Counted from the stretch's first letter, positions 45,045 to 53,782 are shown. The stretch: DNA of 64,000 nucleotides from Aliamphritea ceti (GCF_024347215.1 NZ_AP025282.1:3720001-3784000), one strand, 5' to 3'. Notes: generated by a model not told the origin, from the letters alone. A program made the numbers and translations.

Positions 45045-45491
45045 ATGACTGACATACACGACAAGAAAACCAGAAGTCGCAATATGTCAGCCATTAAAAG
45101 CAAAAATACCAAACCGGAAATCTGGCTGCGAAAGCGACTGCACGCACAGGGTTTTCGGTATCGTTTGAATGTCCCTTCTCTGCCCGGTAAGCCCGACATA
45201 GTGCTTCCAAAATACAAAGCTATCATTTTTGTGCATGGCTGCTTCTGGCATGCCCATGAATGCCACCTTTTTAAGCTTCCGTCCACCCGCACTGAATTCT
45301 GGAAAGAAAAGCTATATAGCAATAAATCCCGGGATAAAACAACTAACCAAACACTGATACTTCAGGGATGGCGGGTTCTGACTATCTGGGAATGTGCAAT
45401 TAAAGGCAAAACTAAACTCCCTGAGGCAGAAGCACTGAGCAAAATTACAGACTGGATATTAAGTACTGACTCTTCCTGTACGATTCCCTGA
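45045..45491 (+). CDS. vsr: Very short patch repair endonuclease
   Basis: A 148-residue Vsr: TRSRNMSAIKSKNTKPE at the N-terminus, PGKPDIVLPKYKAIIFVHGCFWHAHEC in outline (active-site Asp and zinc-site His/Cys), and the WRVLTIWECA end. It nicks next to T:G mismatches that arise when 5-methylcytosine deaminates, protecting methylated sites. It begins four bases after the methyltransferase stop and is surely co-transcribed. It marks the right edge of the island. Confidence 0.94.
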   Translation: MTDIHDKKTRSRNMSAIKSKNTKPEIWLRKRLHAQGFRYRLNVPSLPGKPDIVLPKYKAIIFVHGCFWHAHECHLFKLPSTRTEFWKEKLYSNKSRDKTTNQTLILQGWRVLTIWECAIKGKTKLPEAEALSKITDWILSTDSSCTIP

Positions 45492-45527
45492 TATGCTCAG
45501 GCAATCACTCACCTGAAAAGCTTCCAC

Positions 45528-45905
45528 ATGAACATTCAGCGACACGGCATCATCCTCAACGTCGAGAATTTTGACGCTTGCCTCCACTTCTACAAAACTC
45601 TTTTTAATCTACCGGTGATGTTCGAAAAGCAGGAAGGTGACTTCCGGCTTTGCTGTCTGGAATTTGGTACAAGCTATCTGATGATTGAAACTGAAGGCTT
45701 CGCTGAGCCTGAAGGTAAAAGCATTGCAACCTGCCCGCACAAGCTCCGCTTCAACGTTAGCAATATAGATGCAGCCTTGAAGGATGTACGTGCGTTAGGA
45801 ATAGATGCTGAAATATCTATGACTGACTGGGGGTCAGTCATTAATATCCACGACCCGGACGGTAACCGTATAGGGATCAGAGACGAAGCAAGCTTTGCGC
45901 AATAA
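45528..45905 (+). CDS. VOC (glyoxalase/bleomycin-resistance) family protein
   Basis: A 125-residue vicinal-oxygen-chelate domain: N-terminal HGIILNVENFDACLHFYKTLFNLPV in outline, and the C-terminal IHDPDGNRIGI with a metal-type position. Members are metal-dependent lyases, dioxygenases or antibiotic-binding proteins; the substrate is not evident. It lies just outside the island, 36 bases from vsr, and only a weak ribosome site is seen. Confidence 0.8.
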   Translation: MNIQRHGIILNVENFDACLHFYKTLFNLPVMFEKQEGDFRLCCLEFGTSYLMIETEGFAEPEGKSIATCPHKLRFNVSNIDAALKDVRALGIDAEISMTDWGSVINIHDPDGNRIGIRDEASFAQ

Positions 45906-45908
45906 CGC

Positions 45909-46757
45909 TCAGTGTTTATCACGCAAACGGGGCCGGTAAAGCGCACCTAATATCCGCTTAAAAGTACCATCCCGTTTCATTGTGTTCAGGTGGATATTAA
46001 TTTCAGGCAACCGCTTAACCAGAAATGATTTCTTTGAAATACCAAAGCGCAACACTGTTGTAAAAACAGGCTTTTCAGCAAAGCGAATACGTTCGTACCC
46101 ATGACCCTTTAGCAGACTTACGCCGTTGGAATACAGCAGCGGCGTAAGCTCTACTCTTCCCTGATCAAGCATCTTCAGGTTTTGCTCATCTGTTGCGGAT
46201 TCACTCACCGTTAAACCATATTCCTGAACCGCATCGCGCCAGTTATCGCCATAGTGATAACCCCGTACAGCGCGGATTTCGTAGCCACTAAGGTCCGCCC
46301 AGTGCTGCCAGCTAAAGTGCTTATACGTATCGAGAGAATACGCCAGTAAAATAGGGTCCCGGTATACCGGTACGGTAAACACCATATACGCTGCCCGTGT
46401 CTGGTTTTCAGCAACCATAGGCAATAAATCGACTTCGCCGGTTTTAATCAACTGTAAGGCACGCCGCCAGGGAGCATACTGAAACTCAAGTGGAATGCTC
46501 ATCCTGGAGAACAACTCTGCAATTATTTCGATCGCATATCCACGGGTGACCTGCTGACGTTTTTCATCATCAGCTATTTCCCAGGGAGGCCAGTGCTCAA
46601 CCACAATACGCGCCGCCTGCTGATCAGGATTATCCCCTGCTCCGTTACTGAAAGCCGGCACGCAGTAACACAAAACCAACGCCAACACAGAACGATATGC
46701 ACAACGAAAAAAACGAGAAGAAACCAACCGAAACAAACCTGAAACCACCAAACGCAC
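45909..46757 (-). CDS. Orphan periplasmic binding protein (SBP_bac_3)
   Basis: A 282-residue exported protein with a rather long basic N-terminus and hydrophobic core (about residues 18-38), then a family-3 binding domain (IVVEHWPPWEIAD, YAPWRRALQLIKTGEVDLLPMVAEN in outline). It belongs to the same broad family as the binding proteins of the two GGDEF/EAL cassettes but has no GGDEF or ABC partner next to it. A GTG start is used. It may bind an amino acid or another small ligand for signalling or chemotaxis. It is convergent with the VOC gene, separated by three bases. Confidence 0.78.
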   Translation of the reverse strand: MRLVVSGLFRLVSSRFFRCAYRSVLALVLCYCVPAFSNGAGDNPDQQAARIVVEHWPPWEIADDEKRQQVTRGYAIEIIAELFSRMSIPLEFQYAPWRRALQLIKTGEVDLLPMVAENQTRAAYMVFTVPVYRDPILLAYSLDTYKHFSWQHWADLSGYEIRAVRGYHYGDNWRDAVQEYGLTVSESATDEQNLKMLDQGRVELTPLLYSNGVSLLKGHGYERIRFAEKPVFTTVLRFGISKKSFLVKRLPEINIHLNTMKRDGTFKRILGALYRPRLRDKH

Positions 46758-46939
46758 TTTAAAACATTACTTTTGATTGAACAAAAAATAGCCAACCAAC
46801 TTTAAGAAGGCAGGCATTATAATGATTCGCACGCAAAGATATAGACTGCTGACGATCTATTGCCCTTACTTTGTCCCCACAATTTGTAAATTAATGAACA
46901 GACTCCTAAAAAGTCTGAAAATAACAGGCAGCAGCACTG

Positions 46940-47851
46940 CTACGAATAGCTGGTAGCTTTAAGTTTTTCCCGGAAGAATTCAACAGAGCGACGAACTTTT
47001 GGTAGCTGAAAGCGGTTTTTTAAATACAGTAAGTAAATCCCCATCGACTGATCACGAATCATTCTTGGAGGGTTATCGAAATCGACCTTAACCAGCTGTT
47101 TGTTTAACAGATACGGTCTGATAGCCCACATGGGCAATAAGCACATGCCCTTGCCAGCAATAATATTATTCAACATCAGCTGAAATGAGTTGGTTATTGC
47201 CGCCGCTTCCAAATCTAAAATTTGCTCACTGGGTTGATCAACTATCCACCAGGGCATCTGTCCGTCAGGACCTCGAAAGTAAATGACCTTATGTCCTTCA
47301 AGCTCGTCGACAGAAGTCGGAACGCCGAATTGCTCTAAATAACCCGGGCTGGCACACACATGTAACTCATTCTCCATTACCTTTTCAGCCATCAGACGCT
47401 TATCAGGCATAGGCCCTCCTCTGAAGGCAATATCCACATCACTCAGCGTTAAGTCTTTAACCTGATCAGAAAAGTCGGCATCAACTATGATCTTAGGATA
47501 CGTATCCTGTAATTCTTCAATTAGAGGCACCAGAACCCGTTCTCCAAAAAACGTCATGGCACTAATTCGTAATGTTCCACAAGGCTCGCTCTGGTAATTA
47601 GCAACAAGTTCATCAGCAGATGCCAGCTTATCTGCTACATGTTGGCAACTGTCTAAATACAGCAGTCCAACCTCTGTCAGACGTATTTTCCTGGTAGAAC
47701 GTATAATTAGTTCCGTTTTGAGCGAAGACTCTAAGGCGGATATTTGCCGTGAAACACTTGATACAGGCATATGAAGTTTGTCCGCAGCACGGCTAAAACT
47801 TCCGACTTCTGCAACACAAATAAAACACTTAATCGCCTTCAGCTGATCCAT
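46940..47851 (-). CDS. LysR-family regulator
   Basis: A 303-residue LysR protein. The N-terminal HTH includes FSRAADKLHMPVSSVSRQISALE; the effector domain starts near residue 90. It belongs to the CrgA-like group by the look of the sequence (STRKIRLTEVGLLYLDSCQ). It is divergent from the beta-propeller protein gene with about 200 bases between starts, so this is the probable target. The ATG giving MDQLKAIK is preferred over an earlier start four codons upstream. Confidence 0.83.
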   Translation of the reverse strand: MDQLKAIKCFICVAEVGSFSRAADKLHMPVSSVSRQISALESSLKTELIIRSTRKIRLTEVGLLYLDSCQHVADKLASADELVANYQSEPCGTLRISAMTFFGERVLVPLIEELQDTYPKIIVDADFSDQVKDLTLSDVDIAFRGGPMPDKRLMAEKVMENELHVCASPGYLEQFGVPTSVDELEGHKVIYFRGPDGQMPWWIVDQPSEQILDLEAAAITNSFQLMLNNIIAGKGMCLLPMWAIRPYLLNKQLVKVDFDNPPRMIRDQSMGIYLLYLKNRFQLPKVRRSVEFFREKLKATSYS

Positions 47852-48053
47852 CACACATCTCACTTATTGCAGAATATGCAAAATAGATTATCACTTTACC
47901 CTCTAAATCAGCAAAAAACTCTATGTTAAGTTTTTACAACGCCAACGCTATCGAGGCTAAGGAGCACATCACTTTGCTCTCGCCCCGGCAATGATATTTA
48001 GCAGCCTGATTTCACTTACAGATCAGACCTTAAACTCAAGAGAGAGCCCGAAA

Positions 48054-48908
48054 ATGAAACTTTTTACTTATGCCTTTATCGGTCTAAGCCTGACAACACT
48101 CCCCTTAACCAGCCACGCTGATGCCGCCAAGCAACGGACGATTAACACTGGTTATACAAATGCTGAGGCAGTGTCTGTCGACCCGAAAACTGAAATCACA
48201 TACATCTCTGTGGTTGGGCAAATGAACGGAGTTGATGGTGATGGTTTTATAGCTAAGCTCGAGCCCGGAGCAAGTGAGCCGACTAAATTCCTAAGCGGAT
48301 TAAACGGACCAAAAGGTTCACAAATTAAAGACGGCAAGCTCTATCTTGTAGAAGTGGATAAGATACTGATCATCGACTTAAAAACCAAAGAAACAAAATC
48401 AGTCAATCTGCCACAGGCTGCCTTTCCGTTAGACCTGGCTCTTGATAGCAAAGGCAATATCTTTGTGACAGATCCGCCAAAGAATTCTATTTATAAAATT
48501 ACAAATGGCACTGTCAGTACACTCATCGAAAATAAGAAGCTCAGTTACCCAAATGGTATTGAGGCCATGCCGAATGGTGACCTCCTTGTCGCTTCATGGG
48601 GCGAAGTAACCAACGAGAACACCTGGGAAACGTCAGAGCCGGGCCGAATCATCCATGTAAACGCAACGGGCCATATTATTGACAGAACTGAGCCTCTGGC
48701 AAATTTTGACGGGCTGGAAACCGCTGCTGATGGCTATGTTGCAACCGGTTTCAATGATGGAAAGCTATACCATTACAATGCTGATAACCGCAAAGTTTCA
48801 ACTATCAAAAAATACCAGGAAGGATTAGCCGATATTGCCTTCGGTAAAGGTGTGACATATACCGTCAACTTCAATAATTCTGAAGTGGGTATAGAAGTAT
48901 CCAAATAG
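48054..48908 (+). CDS. Exported SMP-30/NHL-like beta-propeller protein
   Basis: A 284-residue protein with a signal peptide (about residues 1-23, ending SHADA). The propeller blades carry repeated elements such as GFIAKLEPGA, FPLDLALDSKGNIFVTDPPKNSIYKI, YPNGIEAMPNGDLLVASWGE and FDGLETAADGYVATGFNDGKLY in outline. It resembles periplasmic SMP-30/gluconolaconase-like or NHL proteins. No catalytic assignment is possible. It is likely regulated by the divergent LysR gene and has its own terminator. Confidence 0.75.
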   Translation: MKLFTYAFIGLSLTTLPLTSHADAAKQRTINTGYTNAEAVSVDPKTEITYISVVGQMNGVDGDGFIAKLEPGASEPTKFLSGLNGPKGSQIKDGKLYLVEVDKILIIDLKTKETKSVNLPQAAFPLDLALDSKGNIFVTDPPKNSIYKITNGTVSTLIENKKLSYPNGIEAMPNGDLLVASWGEVTNENTWETSEPGRIIHVNATGHIIDRTEPLANFDGLETAADGYVATGFNDGKLYHYNADNRKVSTIKKYQEGLADIAFGKGVTYTVNFNNSEVGIEVSK

Positions 48909-48978
48909 TAATTTAAGGCTAAAGATACCAAACCTTAAATAAGTGTTTGCACATTGTATTCCTGATTCATGTGATCTT

Positions 48979-49009
48979 TACCCAATGAACTTCATTGGGT
49001 ATTTTTTTA
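48979..49009 (+). terminator. Terminator after the beta-propeller gene
   Basis: ACCCAATGAA pairs with TTCATTGGGT around one base, followed by a run of seven T. The tight loop is unusual but the stem and T-run are clear. Confidence 0.8.
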
Positions 49010-49628
49010 GATCTTAATAATCATTAACACGGCAACTGCTGGTAGCTTCATACTTTTCACTGCACCAGTAGCGTTTTCATTCAGGAATGACAGCACAGAA
49101 TCTCTGCACTCACACAGATGTAAAGACGTGACGATTCCCTGACCAACGTTTCACACAAAAGCACATAGTAAATCGAACTGTCAGCAGCTCAATAGCGACG
49201 CACTGACCTGATATTGGGTTAATACATAAGAAGAAAAACTAAAGACAGATAGAAGATAATCTAAACATAATTTAATTATTCTATTATTTATCAGTAAGTT
49301 ATCGAAAGATCAGCTAATACAAAATACCAGCACACTACCCAAGTTGGGTAATGGGTAGCTGGTTATATGCCCACGACCTCCATAGACTTGTCGGGTCGCT
49401 GTCAGTCCTAACCCCCCCGTCAGCCTGACGGCGACCTCATGTAAAGTTACGGAACGCAATTCCTTTGTTGAGCACACGGACTGTGCACATGACCCTCTGC
49501 TTTCAGCGATAAGATTCAAACACCAGCATCAACAATTGATGATGCTGAGTATTTATCATTATTCTGTCCTTACACTGCGCTTGTCAGAATTTTTGTTTAC
49601 CATGCTCGCAGGCCCACAAGGACTCAAC
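49010..49628. other. Long non-coding stretch with a structured G/C-rich core
   Basis: About 620 bases with no credible gene. Positions 49010-49310 are A/T-rich and featureless. At 49335-49510 the composition shifts: ACCCAAGTTGGGTA, GGTCGC paired with GCGACC, GTCAGCCTGAC, a run of seven C and CACGGACTGTGCACATG form many short inverted repeats. GCATCA and TGATGC make a small stem at 49526-49543. It looks like a structured RNA or the end of a decayed mobile element. An AAGGA site at its right end serves the amidohydrolase. Confidence 0.5.
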
Positions 49629-51305
49629 ATGAACACAATCTCACTCTCAATAATGCTGAGCCTCAGTATGCTTGGAAGCCAAAGCGTCGCGGCTATCGAA
49701 TATGCTGACACTCTGATCACCGATGCAGTGGTATACGCCGATCAGCCTGCAAACACTATTGCCATTAAGCAAGGGGTTATTACCTATGTTGGTAACGACC
49801 ATACAGGCCAAAAGTATCTGGGAGCAGACACTGAAGTTCTCGATATGCAGGGCGCTATGGTATTGCCCGGTTTCATCGATAACCATAACCATGTCTTTGA
49901 AGCAGCATCTGAAGCCGGCGGGAATTGTGAAGTCAGCCCTGATGCCAACCTTGAAGGCCAGATCCCTTATCTTGAGGATTGCGCCGCACAGGCAACAGAA
50001 GGCCAGTGGCTCATCGGCTATGGCTTCACACTGGAGCTAATACTCAGTGAGAACAACAAACAAACGCCGCTGGAAGTACTTGATGATATTTTCCCTGAAC
50101 ATCCGGTCATCATCATGGAGCAGACCTCTCACTCTATGTGGGTGAATTCTGCAGCCTTAGAGCTGGCAGGTATCACTGTCCGTTCAGAAGAACCCCAAGG
50201 TGGCAAATACCTTAAAGATCCACTTACCGGCGGGCTTAACGGCATTCTGCTGGATAACGCCGGTGACATTGTGATGGAACAGGCCTGGAACAGCCTGAAT
50301 AATATTTTCCAGCAAAGCTATCAGGGCCTGCAAAACGGCTTAGCGGAAGCAGCAGCCAACGGTATAACAACTATTGGCGACGGCCGTCTGTACTGGAAAC
50401 GTGGCTGGTTTGATGTCTGGAAAGCTGCAGAAAACAATGGCGACCTAACGTCCAGGGTGTCGTTACGCCCCTGGATTTACCCGCAGGATGAACCGGAAGC
50501 CCAGCTGGAATTTCTCAAAAAAATTCAGTCACGTAACCCTGAAAACCTGCTGATTATTGATCAGGTAAAGATGTATAGCGACGGCATTTTGATAAATGGT
50601 ACGGCCAAAGTCGTCGCACCCTATAGATACAAGTTAGTGGAAAACCTCCCCTTCGGTCTGAACTATATCCCACCAGAGGACATGCAATTCTGGCTAACCA
50701 AGCTGGATAAAATCAATTACGGTGCGCATATTCACGCGATTGGCGACGGGGCTGTTCGTGAATCCCTTAATGCGATTGAATACGCCCGGGAACAAGGTTC
50801 AGAAAGGGATTACACCCTTACCCATGTTGAAATGATTCAGAACGTTGATATCCAACGCTTTAAACCACTAAAGGTAACCGCTGACTTTCAGGTAGGTTCT
50901 GACTATATCGTCGCACAGGATCACAGTTGGGCAGAGCCTTTTATTGGTCAAAAACGCGCCCATTCACTTATGCGGCTGCGGCCTGTTTTTGACACTGGAG
51001 CAAATCTAACACTAAGCAGTGACTGGAATGTAAACGATATTAATCCCTTAGTAGGCATTGCCAACAGCCTGAGGATGGCAAAAACTGGTTTACCGGATAT
51101 CAGCTCTGCAATAGATGCTTACACTATCAACCCGGCAATCAGCTTAGGGCTGGATGACATTACCGGCAGCATAACTGTAGGAAAGTCAGCTGATCTGGTT
51201 GTACTGGATGAAGACATTACCGAGCTACCAGCCAACAAGATTGCAGATACAGAAATTCTTATGACCATACTTCAGGGCGAAGTTGTATTTGATGCTGAAG
51301 AATAA
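49629..51305 (+). CDS. Exported amidohydrolase (YtcJ-like, amidohydrolase_3)
   Basis: A 558-residue metal-dependent hydrolase with a signal peptide (about residues 1-22, ending SVAA). Metal-site elements are FIDNHNH (about residue 83), AHIHAIGDGAVRE (about 370) and LSSDWNVNDINPL (about 460); the C-terminal GSITVGKSADLVVLDEDI is typical of YtcJ-like proteins. Substrates in this group include N-acyl or formimidoyl compounds, but none can be assigned here. The ATG is preferred because it directly begins the signal peptide and follows AAGGA; an earlier in-frame ATG adds 31 residues. Confidence 0.86.
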   Translation: MNTISLSIMLSLSMLGSQSVAAIEYADTLITDAVVYADQPANTIAIKQGVITYVGNDHTGQKYLGADTEVLDMQGAMVLPGFIDNHNHVFEAASEAGGNCEVSPDANLEGQIPYLEDCAAQATEGQWLIGYGFTLELILSENNKQTPLEVLDDIFPEHPVIIMEQTSHSMWVNSAALELAGITVRSEEPQGGKYLKDPLTGGLNGILLDNAGDIVMEQAWNSLNNIFQQSYQGLQNGLAEAAANGITTIGDGRLYWKRGWFDVWKAAENNGDLTSRVSLRPWIYPQDEPEAQLEFLKKIQSRNPENLLIIDQVKMYSDGILINGTAKVVAPYRYKLVENLPFGLNYIPPEDMQFWLTKLDKINYGAHIHAIGDGAVRESLNAIEYAREQGSERDYTLTHVEMIQNVDIQRFKPLKVTADFQVGSDYIVAQDHSWAEPFIGQKRAHSLMRLRPVFDTGANLTLSSDWNVNDINPLVGIANSLRMAKTGLPDISSAIDAYTINPAISLGLDDITGSITVGKSADLVVLDEDITELPANKIADTEILMTILQGEVVFDAEE

Positions 51306-51511
51306 GCGACTGAGTAAATGCATGCTGCCAGAACAGTTCAGCAGGCGGTTTGCTACTGCTGAACATCGGCTTAGAAAATGACTAGCCATCGCCTTATTTT
51401 CCCACCGACAAACATTGCTTATGACAACCTGGAAAGCTGCCGAAATAGTCGGAACACATAAAGAAACAATCAGCTAATGCCTTCCATCAAGGAAAGTATA
51501 AAAGGAAGGCA

Positions 51512-51540
51512 TAAAACAGGAGACGCGGGCACGCCTCCAG
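51512..51540 (-). terminator. Possible terminator after the cupin gene
   Basis: On the minus strand GGAGGCG and CGTCTCC form a G/C-rich hairpin followed by TGTTTTAT. A second nine-base stem (ATGCCTTCC / GGAAGGCAT) lies at 51477-51512. The T-run is interrupted, so the call is moderate. Confidence 0.5.
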
Positions 51541-51549
51541 AGATAAAAA

Positions 51550-51912
51550 TTATGCGCCGTAAATCACATACACTTTGCGCAGTGTTTCATGCACAGTCCA
51601 GTTGCCACACCAGCCAACTGGGAACACAGCACTTGAACCTGCAGTCAGTTCTACGGCTTCACCGCCATCTTCAACGACCGTCATCCGACCAGACAATACG
51701 TAAATAACTTCGCCACGGGTCATAAATTCCCAGCGTGACTCACCTGGTTCACACTCCCATGTACCAGACATAACATTTTGTTCTTCTGTATTAAAAAACA
51801 CCTGACTACGGGTCGTGATGTCACCGGAAAGTGGTTCAGCTGTTGGTTGTGCCAGTGGTTTTTCATTCAACTGATCAGCTGGAATTTCAGCCGCGCGGTA
51901 AGTAATTGTCAT
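51550..51912 (-). CDS. Cupin domain protein (DUF861-type)
   Basis: A 120-residue single cupin: SGTWECEPGESRWEFMTRGEVIYVLSGRMTV in outline, followed by AGSSAVFPVGWCGNWTVHE. This matches the cupin_3/DUF861 group, which includes ureidoglycine aminohydrolase-like proteins, but no purine genes lie nearby, so the substrate is unknown. The ATG chosen follows an AGGAG site and gives the normal start; the longer reading adds a Cys/Tyr-rich leader without support. Confidence 0.8.
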   Translation of the reverse strand: MTITYRAAEIPADQLNEKPLAQPTAEPLSGDITTRSQVFFNTEEQNVMSGTWECEPGESRWEFMTRGEVIYVLSGRMTVVEDGGEAVELTAGSSAVFPVGWCGNWTVHETLRKVYVIYGA

Positions 51913-52005
51913 GCAATATCTCCTGTAAACATATGGTTTACAGCAAAATAACATCAAGCCCATAACAGGATTTGCTTGTTTGCGGCAGAACCAGTCTAAG
52001 ACCTA

Positions 52006-52037
52006 TAAAAAAAGCGTCTGAACTACCGCTCAGACGC
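52006..52037 (-). terminator. Terminator after the tandem exported pair
   Basis: On the minus strand GCGTCTGA pairs with TCAGACGC, followed by seven T. It ends the transcript of the two tandem paralogues. Confidence 0.85.
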
Positions 52038-52096
52038 CTTATAAAATCAATGCATTACCGCTTAGCTTATTGCTTTTTCAACTTCAAATAGTGATC

Positions 52097-52447
52097 TCAG
52101 TTAGCATCAAAGAATATTTCCCTGAGTGCCTGATGTTTAGCCCGAATATACAGATCCCGGGAAAGTTCTTCGGGTAAGGTGATCCGTTCACCATCACGGG
52201 AAAGCGCTATTTTCTCCAGCTCTTTAAACTGCAGAGAGTCTATCTTATATTGCTTCATCTGCCGGGCCGAGATACCAATTAAAACCAGCGGATAGCACTC
52301 ACCTGTTCTACAAACAAAATCTGAACCTGTAGGCGCCTGATTGCCAATTTTGACACCCTGCCAACTGACACCTTTCTTTATCGTATAAGCAGAATCAGCC
52401 TGAACCAAACCAGCTATAAGCACCAGTATTAAAAGACTGTAACGCAT
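52097..52447 (-). CDS. Small exported protein, tandem paralogue B
   Basis: A 116-residue protein with a signal peptide (MRYSLLILVLIAGLVQA) followed by YTIKKGVSWQGVKIGN, a C-x4-C pair (VCRTGECYPL) and a helical end (RITLPEELSRDL). I do not recognise the family. It is the downstream copy of a tandem pair. The ATG chosen follows a GGAGG site at six bases; the longer reading starts inside this Shine-Dalgarno. Confidence 0.75.
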   Translation of the reverse strand: MRYSLLILVLIAGLVQADSAYTIKKGVSWQGVKIGNQAPTGSDFVCRTGECYPLVLIGISARQMKQYKIDSLQFKELEKIALSRDGERITLPEELSRDLYIRAKHQALREIFFDAN

Positions 52448-52540
52448 ACCTAACCTCCACATCTTTGCTCAACTGAAACTGCTATACGCAGGCTTCCTGA
52501 AATCAGTTCAGCCATCAGCGTTGGCTGACATAACTACAAG

Positions 52541-52894
52541 CTATTTCGAATCGGAAATTTTTGCCCGCTGTACTTTGTCACGGCTGCGTTTGAATAGCAC
52601 ACTGGCCAGATCAGCAGGCAATGTAATGCGATCTCCGTTAGTTGATGTCGCCACTTTCTGCAGGGCATTAAAGCTCAGTGAGCCCAACTGATACTGTTGC
52701 TTCAACTCACGGGGAACAGTGATATTTTTAAACAATGGATAACACTGATAATTACGGCAGATATGATCAGCACCGGAAAGAGAGGAAGAACCAATTTTAA
52801 CGCCCTGCCAACTGACGCCTTTTTTCACGGTATAGTTTGCATCCGCATGAACCAGACCAGCTACAAGAGCCAGTATCAAAAGACTGTAACGCAT
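52541..52894 (-). CDS. Small exported protein, tandem paralogue A
   Basis: A 117-residue protein that is clearly homologous to its neighbour: signal peptide MRYSLLILALVAGLVHA, then YTVKKGVSWQGVKIGS, the C-x4-C pair (ICRNYQCYPL) and RITLPADLASVLFKRS. Identity is high in the signal peptide and the next 20 residues and lower after that. It is also preceded by GGAGG at six bases. The two cysteines may form a disulfide in the periplasm. Function unknown; the duplication suggests related but diverging roles. Confidence 0.75.
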   Translation of the reverse strand: MRYSLLILALVAGLVHADANYTVKKGVSWQGVKIGSSSLSGADHICRNYQCYPLFKNITVPRELKQQYQLGSLSFNALQKVATSTNGDRITLPADLASVLFKRSRDKVQRAKISDSK

Positions 52895-53120
52895 AAGCCA
52901 CCTCCACAAAAATCATGTGCGCCGAGTATGAATTGCTATATGAGTGTCTAGACAGTACAGATCTGTAAACGTTCATGCCGGCTAAACAGCCTGCTACAGA
53001 AACAGCGATGTATCCGTATCAAAAAAGTGTCAGAAGCACTTATATAAGAAGAGGCAGTAAAGAAGGAAAAGAAAACCATGTAAAACAGGCTTTAGCGACC
53101 TTGCGTCGGCTAAAAAAAGA

Positions 53121-53151
53121 CAAAAAAAAGCAGATCCTAAGATCTGCTTTT
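53121..53151 (-). terminator. Terminator after the cold-shock gene
   Basis: AAAAGCAGATC pairs with GATCTGCTTTT around CTAA; on the minus strand it is followed by a long T-run. Confidence 0.9.
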
Positions 53152-53174
53152 CTATATAAGCTGAATATCAGTTG

Positions 53175-53381
53175 TTACAGAACAACGATGTTCTCAGCTT
53201 GTGGGCCTTTCTGGCCGCTTGTAACTGTGAATTCAACTTGCTGGCCTTCAGCCAGAGTTTTGAATCCTGAACCCTGAATCGCGCTGAAGTGTGCGAAAAC
53301 ATCTGGGCCAGACTCTTGCTCGATGAAACCAAAACCTTTAGTTTCGTTGAACCACTTAACAGTACCGGTAGTTTTAGACAT
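53175..53381 (-). CDS. Cold-shock protein (CspA family)
   Basis: A 68-residue single cold-shock domain: TGTVKWFNETKGFGFIEQES with RNP1 (KGFGFI) and RNP2 (VFAHFSAI), ending GPQAENIVVL. It binds single-stranded RNA/DNA and melts secondary structure. The upstream 250 bases on this strand are A/T-rich and gene-free, compatible with a long regulatory 5' leader, but no cold-box could be shown. Confidence 0.95.
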   Translation of the reverse strand: MSKTTGTVKWFNETKGFGFIEQESGPDVFAHFSAIQGSGFKTLAEGQQVEFTVTSGQKGPQAENIVVL

Positions 53382-53782
53382 GATAAATATCCTGAATTTT
53401 AAATTTAATATGTGCCCACATTAGCAGGCGATAATCGCATAAAAAATAGACTGAAACTTAAACTTAAAAACTGCAGGACCAGGCTTACGAATAAAACTGC
53501 GAAATGTAGATTTGTAAATAAAAGACTTCTTTTTAGCTGCTGCGAACTTTATAGATATCCCTTTCGCTTGTCCAGTACTTATTTCAAAATATCTAAAGTT
53601 TTTTCCTAGCAAACAATCACCTATAGAAAATCACAGGAATTCACCGTGGTAAAAAAAGCTAAAAGAATCGACTCTTCATGATCTTAGCTATCCCTCAGCG
53701 ACCAAGGCACAGCGTTCATTGCTGTTTGTGCAGCCTCTTTGCGGCAAGACGACAGCAAGTTTTACAGCCTTTTCTCAATAAA
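53382..53782. other. Intergenic region upstream of csp
   Basis: About 400 bases with no credible gene. The csp-proximal half is A/T-rich and probably holds the csp promoter and 5' leader. The other half lies behind the 3' end of the LysR gene and shows no clear terminator. Confidence 0.4.

Noticed and set aside
35500..45600. Prophage or integrative element carrying the defence genes
   Set aside because: No integrase, att-like direct repeats, tRNA junction or structural phage genes could be seen at either edge.
49310..49519. Possible 69-residue protein on the minus strand
   Set aside because: No ribosome site, strange composition, and it coincides with the structured G/C-rich segment; more likely non-coding.
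52975..53277. Possible 100-residue protein on the plus strand
   Set aside because: It runs through the csp terminator and into the csp gene on the opposite strand.
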